NCBI GenBank assembly: GCA_023301725.1
Contig: JALZUD010000012.1
Span: 24,196-88,195 of the forward strand
DNA from: Granulosicoccus sp.
Lineage (GTDB): Bacteria; Pseudomonadota; Gammaproteobacteria; Granulosicoccales; Granulosicoccaceae
Length of the DNA: 64,000 nt
Direction: 5' to 3'
Both the position numbers and the translations under genes were made by a program. The notes below the pieces were generated by a model. That model ran no database searches. It had not been told where the DNA came from and saw only the letters and a program-made list of their open reading frames with translations. Position 1 is the first letter of the stretch. Each line of letters starts with the position of its first letter. Shown here in pieces: positions 59,987 to 64,000 of the stretch.

Positions 59987-62900
59987 TTGTCTATTCAGAA
60001 AATCCTTGTTGCTAATCGTTCTGAAATTGCCATTCGTATTTTCAGAGCAGCTAACGAGCTAGGAATAAAGACCGTTGCCATATGGGCGCAAGAGGACAAA
60101 TTAGCGCTACATCGCTTCAAGGCCGATGAAGCCTATCAAGTAGGTGCAGGTCCGCATCTTGACACCACCATGGGCCCCATCGAATCGTATTTATCCATCG
60201 ATGAAGTGCTGCGCGTTGCCAAACAATCGGGCGCTGATGCGATTCATCCTGGTTACGGTCTGCTGTCAGAGAGCCCTGAGTTCGTGGACGCTTGTGACGC
60301 CGCTGGTATTATATTTATCGGTCCAAAGGCCGACACCATGCGCCGGCTTGGCAACAAGGTGGCCGCCCGTAATCTGGCTATCGAAGCAGGAGTGCCGGTC
60401 GTACCTGCAACTGAGCCACTGCCTGAAGACCTGCCTACCATCAAAAAAATGGCCGCCAGCATCGGCTACCCAATCATGCTCAAAGCATCTTGGGGTGGCG
60501 GTGGCCGTGGCATGCGAACTATCCGCAGCGAAGACGAACTTGAAAAGCAATCGAACGAGGCGCGTCGAGAAGCGCAAGCAGCTTTTGGCAAAGATGAAAT
60601 TTATTTAGAGAAGCTGGTAGAACGAGCAAGACACGTAGAGGCGCAAATTCTAGGTGACACGCACGGCAATGCCGTGCATTTGTTTGAGCGTGATTGCACT
60701 GTACAACGACGTAACCAGAAGGTAGTTGAACGTGCCCCCGCCCCCTACCTAAACGCTGAACAGCGTGAGGAGCTAAGCGGCTACGCATTGAAAATTGCCA
60801 ATGCCACCGACTACCTTGGTGCAGGTACTGTCGAATTCCTGATGGATATAGACACGGGTGCGTTCTACTTCATTGAAGTAAACCCACGTGTACAGGTCGA
60901 GCATACCGTGACAGAAGAGGTCACAGGCATTGACATTATCAAGGCACAGATCCACCTAGTAGAAGGCCATCCCATCGGCTCACCTGAATCTGGCGTACCT
61001 GCCCAAAAAGATATCAAGCTCAATGGTCACGCCATGCAATGTCGTATCACCACAGAAGACCCTGAGCAGAATTTTGTACCTGACTACGGTCGCATCACAG
61101 CCTACAGAGGAGCTTCAGGCTTTGGTATTCGACTCGATGGCGGAACCGCCTACTCCGGCGCAGTTATCAATCGTTTTTATGACCCACTGCTAGAAAAAGT
61201 GACTGCCTGGGCACCAACGCCAGAAGAGACCATCAAGCGTATGGATCGTGCGCTAAGAGAGTTTCGGATTCGTGGTGTGGCCACAAACCTGACCTTTCTC
61301 GAAAACATTATCGGCCACGAAAATTTTCGTAACAACAGTTACACAACGCAGTTCATTGACACCACTCCAGCTTTATTTGAACAAGTTAGAAGACAAGATC
61401 GCGCCACTAAGCTACTCAAGTACGTGGCTGACGTCACTGTTAATGGGCATCCTGAAACACGTAATCGCCCCAAACCCAGAACCAACGCACTCGCACCAAA
61501 AGCCCCTTGGTTTGACAACAACATCAAGCCTGGCACCAAAAATCTCCTCGATGAGATTGGTCCAAAGGCGTTTGGACAATGGCTACGTGATACACCGCAT
61601 GTCTTGGTGACAGATACCACCATGCGCGATTCACATCAGTCACTGCTTGCAACGCGTATGCGTACTAACGACATCATCAATATCAGTGAGTCGTACGCCA
61701 AAGGTCTACCAGAGCTGTTGTCCCTAGAATGCTGGGGCGGCGCAACCTTTGATGTCAGCATGCGCTTCCTAACCGAAGATCCTTGGGAGCGCTTAGAGAT
61801 GATTCGTGAGCGTGTACCCAACATCTTGCTACAAATGCTGATTCGCGGAGCAAACGGTGTGGGTTATACCAACTACCCCGATAACGTGGTTCAGCATTTT
61901 ATCAAGCAGGCCGCCAGTTCTGGTATCGATTTGTTCAGAGTATTTGATTGCTTCAACTGGGTAGACAACATGCGCGTCTCAATGGACGCGGTGCTCGAGG
62001 CAGACAAACTGTGTGAAGCATCGATCTGCTATACCGGCGACATGCTAGATAAGGGACGATCAAAATACAATCTCAAGTACTACATCGATCTCGCTAAAGA
62101 GCTAGAAAAAGCGGGTGCTCATATCCTGTGTATAAAAGATATGGCTGGTCTGATGAAACCTGCGGCAGCGACAGTGCTTTTCAAAGAACTGCGCAATGAG
62201 ATAGGCCTTCCAACGCACTACCATACCCACGACACATCCGGTATTTCAGCGGCAACCACATTGGCAGCGGTTGATGCTGGCGTTGATGCCATTGATGCGG
62301 CCATGGATTCTTTATCTGGCCTTACCTCGCAGCCTTGTCTCGGATCACTGGTGGCAGCCATGCGTGGCACACCGCGCGATTCAGGCTTGAGTCGTGAAAC
62401 TATCGAGCAAATTTCATTCTATTGGGAAGCGGTACGCAACCAGTATGCAGCGTTCGAAAGCGACTTAATGGGCCCTGCATCAGAAGTTTATTTACACGAG
62501 ATGCCAGGCGGACAGTTCACTAACTTGAAAGAGCAAGCGCACTCAATGGGGCTGGATTCTCGCTGGCATGAAGTTGCCAAAGCCTATAGCGATGTTAATC
62601 AAATGTTTGGCGATATCGTTAAAGTGACGCCTTCATCCAAGGTGGTTGGCGACATGGCCTTGATGATGATCAGTCAGGATATGACAATCGATGATGTGGA
62701 GCATCCTGATAAGGATATCGCCTTCCCAGATTCCGTAGTCTCCATGATGCGTGGTGAGCTAAGTCAGACACCAGGTGGCTTCCCGGAAGGTATTAAAAAT
62801 AAGGTACTCAAAGGCGAAACTGCACTGACAGAGCGAGCCAGTGCTGTAATGCCTGCAGCTGATCTACCGGCTGTTAAAACAGAACTGTCGGAAGCGGTCG

Positions 62901-63466
62901 GCCATGAGGTGTCAGAGCAAGAACTAGCCTCGTACAATATGTACCCTAAGGTGTTCAAAGATTTCCGCACCGCACAAGACACGTACGGCCCTACCAGTGC
63001 TCTGCCAACGCCGGTATATTTTTACGGTATGGAACCTGGAAGTGAGATTTTCGTAGAGATCGAGAAAGGTAAAACTCTGGTCGTTCGTTGTCTTGCCATC
63101 GGTGAAGTTAACGACAAAGGCATGAAGCGCGTGTTCTTCGAACTCAATGGACAACCTCGCTCGGTGGCTGTACCCGACCGACTACAAAGCGCCAACGCAT
63201 CTGCAGTGCGCGCCAAAGCTGAAGCAGGCAACCCTGCTCAAGTTGGTGCACCGATGCCAGGCGTTGTATCCACCGTGAACGTGAAAACAGGCCAGAGTAT
63301 TGCGGCTGGGGATATCCTCTTATCCATAGAAGCTATGAAAATGGAGACAGCCATCTACAGTGAAATTGATGGCGTTGTAGACGAAATGCTAGTCAAAGCT
63401 GGCGATCAGATCGATGCCAAAGACTTAATGGTAAGGATTGAAGTTAAGGAGGCTGCACCTGCCTGA
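59987..63466 (+). CDS. pyc: Pyruvate carboxylase (biotin carboxylase + carboxyltransferase + BCCP), TTG start
   Basis: KILVANRSEIAIRIFRAANELGI, KASWGGGGRGMR, VTDTTMRDSHQSLLATRMRT, IEAMKMETAIYSEIDGVV biotinyl motif. Confidence 0.96.
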   Translation: MSIQKILVANRSEIAIRIFRAANELGIKTVAIWAQEDKLALHRFKADEAYQVGAGPHLDTTMGPIESYLSIDEVLRVAKQSGADAIHPGYGLLSESPEFVDACDAAGIIFIGPKADTMRRLGNKVAARNLAIEAGVPVVPATEPLPEDLPTIKKMAASIGYPIMLKASWGGGGRGMRTIRSEDELEKQSNEARREAQAAFGKDEIYLEKLVERARHVEAQILGDTHGNAVHLFERDCTVQRRNQKVVERAPAPYLNAEQREELSGYALKIANATDYLGAGTVEFLMDIDTGAFYFIEVNPRVQVEHTVTEEVTGIDIIKAQIHLVEGHPIGSPESGVPAQKDIKLNGHAMQCRITTEDPEQNFVPDYGRITAYRGASGFGIRLDGGTAYSGAVINRFYDPLLEKVTAWAPTPEETIKRMDRALREFRIRGVATNLTFLENIIGHENFRNNSYTTQFIDTTPALFEQVRRQDRATKLLKYVADVTVNGHPETRNRPKPRTNALAPKAPWFDNNIKPGTKNLLDEIGPKAFGQWLRDTPHVLVTDTTMRDSHQSLLATRMRTNDIINISESYAKGLPELLSLECWGGATFDVSMRFLTEDPWERLEMIRERVPNILLQMLIRGANGVGYTNYPDNVVQHFIKQAASSGIDLFRVFDCFNWVDNMRVSMDAVLEADKLCEASICYTGDMLDKGRSKYNLKYYIDLAKELEKAGAHILCIKDMAGLMKPAAATVLFKELRNEIGLPTHYHTHDTSGISAATTLAAVDAGVDAIDAAMDSLSGLTSQPCLGSLVAAMRGTPRDSGLSRETIEQISFYWEAVRNQYAAFESDLMGPASEVYLHEMPGGQFTNLKEQAHSMGLDSRWHEVAKAYSDVNQMFGDIVKVTPSSKVVGDMALMMISQDMTIDDVEHPDKDIAFPDSVVSMMRGELSQTPGGFPEGIKNKVLKGETALTERASAVMPAADLPAVKTELSEAVGHEVSEQELASYNMYPKVFKDFRTAQDTYGPTSALPTPVYFYGMEPGSEIFVEIEKGKTLVVRCLAIGEVNDKGMKRVFFELNGQPRSVAVPDRLQSANASAVRAKAEAGNPAQVGAPMPGVVSTVNVKTGQSIAAGDILLSIEAMKMETAIYSEIDGVVDEMLVKAGDQIDAKDLMVRIEVKEAAPA

Positions 63467-63505
63467 TATTTTTTAAAGGCGGTCTTTGTCAGGTGACCAT
63501 CGTAC

Positions 63506-63536
63506 CCCAGCGTAATACACGTCGTATTGCGCTGGG
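63506..63536 (+). terminator. Hairpin downstream of pyc
   Basis: CCCAGCGTAATAC ... GTATTGCGCTGGG, 13-bp stem with one wobble. Confidence 0.5.
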
Positions 63537-63685
63537 CACGCCTAGTACAAGGCGTAGGGCCTGAGCAAAAAAATATCGCCACTTTGCAGAAATAAGCTGA
63601 TATCGCGCTCGGTTGCTATGTGTGCTCAATCCGGACACTCAGACAGCTAAAGTTCTTGTCACACATGTCGCGCCATTCGGCTGTC

Positions 63686-64000
63686 TTAATCAATCAAATT
63701 TTCTAACGGTTGCCAATGCGACCTGGGTTTGCTTTCAAATCCAGAGAATTCAAAAAAGCACCCCCCGCCTCCATTGCCTTGATCATATTCGCGACCTATT
63801 GGGTAGCCGGAAAGGTGGCAAAACAGAAGGGTTCCGACGCCCCCATGACCAACAAACAGTATGTCACCATCGGGATGATTGCGTAGGCATTCTCGAACCT
63901 CCAATACAATTCGTGATTGTGCTGATTGAGCGCTTTCCCATCCTCGCACGCTCTGATCAGGATTCGCAAAAAACTGATCTGCAACGGTTTCGAATTCATC
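63686..64000 (-). CDS. Histidine phosphatase family protein, 5' end beyond window
   Basis: SVRGWESAQSAQSRIVLEVRECLRNHPDGDILFVGHGGVGTLLFCHLSG; second His motif of the phosphoglycerate-mutase-like family; frame open to window edge. Confidence 0.7.
   Translation of the reverse strand, partial: DEFETVADQFFANPDQSVRGWESAQSAQSRIVLEVRECLRNHPDGDILFVGHGGVGTLLFCHLSGYPIGREYDQGNGGGGCFFEFSGFESKPRSHWQPLENLID

Noticed and set aside
60144-60608. 154-aa alternative-frame ORF inside pyc
   Set aside because: Fully contained in pyc in another frame, no start signal or recognisable domain.

Overview
Chromosomal window, apparently from an aerobic heterotrophic gammaproteobacterium (inferred from gene content). 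I see no phage, transposase, integrase or CRISPR array. The backbone is carbon metabolism: UxaA-type dehydratase, glcDEF with a tungsto/molybdo aldehyde:ferredoxin oxidoreductase (AOR) gene, pyruvate kinase, a zwf-pgl-hexR / edd-eda Entner-Doudoroff locus with HexR-like operators, and single-chain pyruvate carboxylase. There is also an Mrp-type Na+/H+ antiporter operon with three ND-like subunits, a TRAP transporter (dctPQM), DsbB, RecQ, a GGDEF/EAL protein and tRNA-Arg(TCG). Secreted or surface proteins include a GH10 xylanase lipoprotein, a tandem pair of SASA/CE6-like esterase lipoproteins, a CotH-like lipoprotein, a discoidin-domain protein and YceI proteins. The most unusual locus is 41.6-45.1 kb. 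It holds three tightly spaced genes that read as a split, duplicated copper-amine-oxidase-like system: an N2/N3-like secreted protein with a possible AUC start, a catalytic-domain paralog that has lost its cofactor Tyr and Cu-ligand His residues, and a paralog that keeps them in a non-canonical context with an Ig-like and C-terminal anchor extension. Second is a 1031-aa ABC-exporter-like protein with a degraded nucleotide-binding domain, a ~330-aa insertion and a C-terminal cyclic-nucleotide-binding-like domain, near a DUF3095 protein with cyclase-like motifs. All family calls come from reading the translated sequences by eye; no database search was run.
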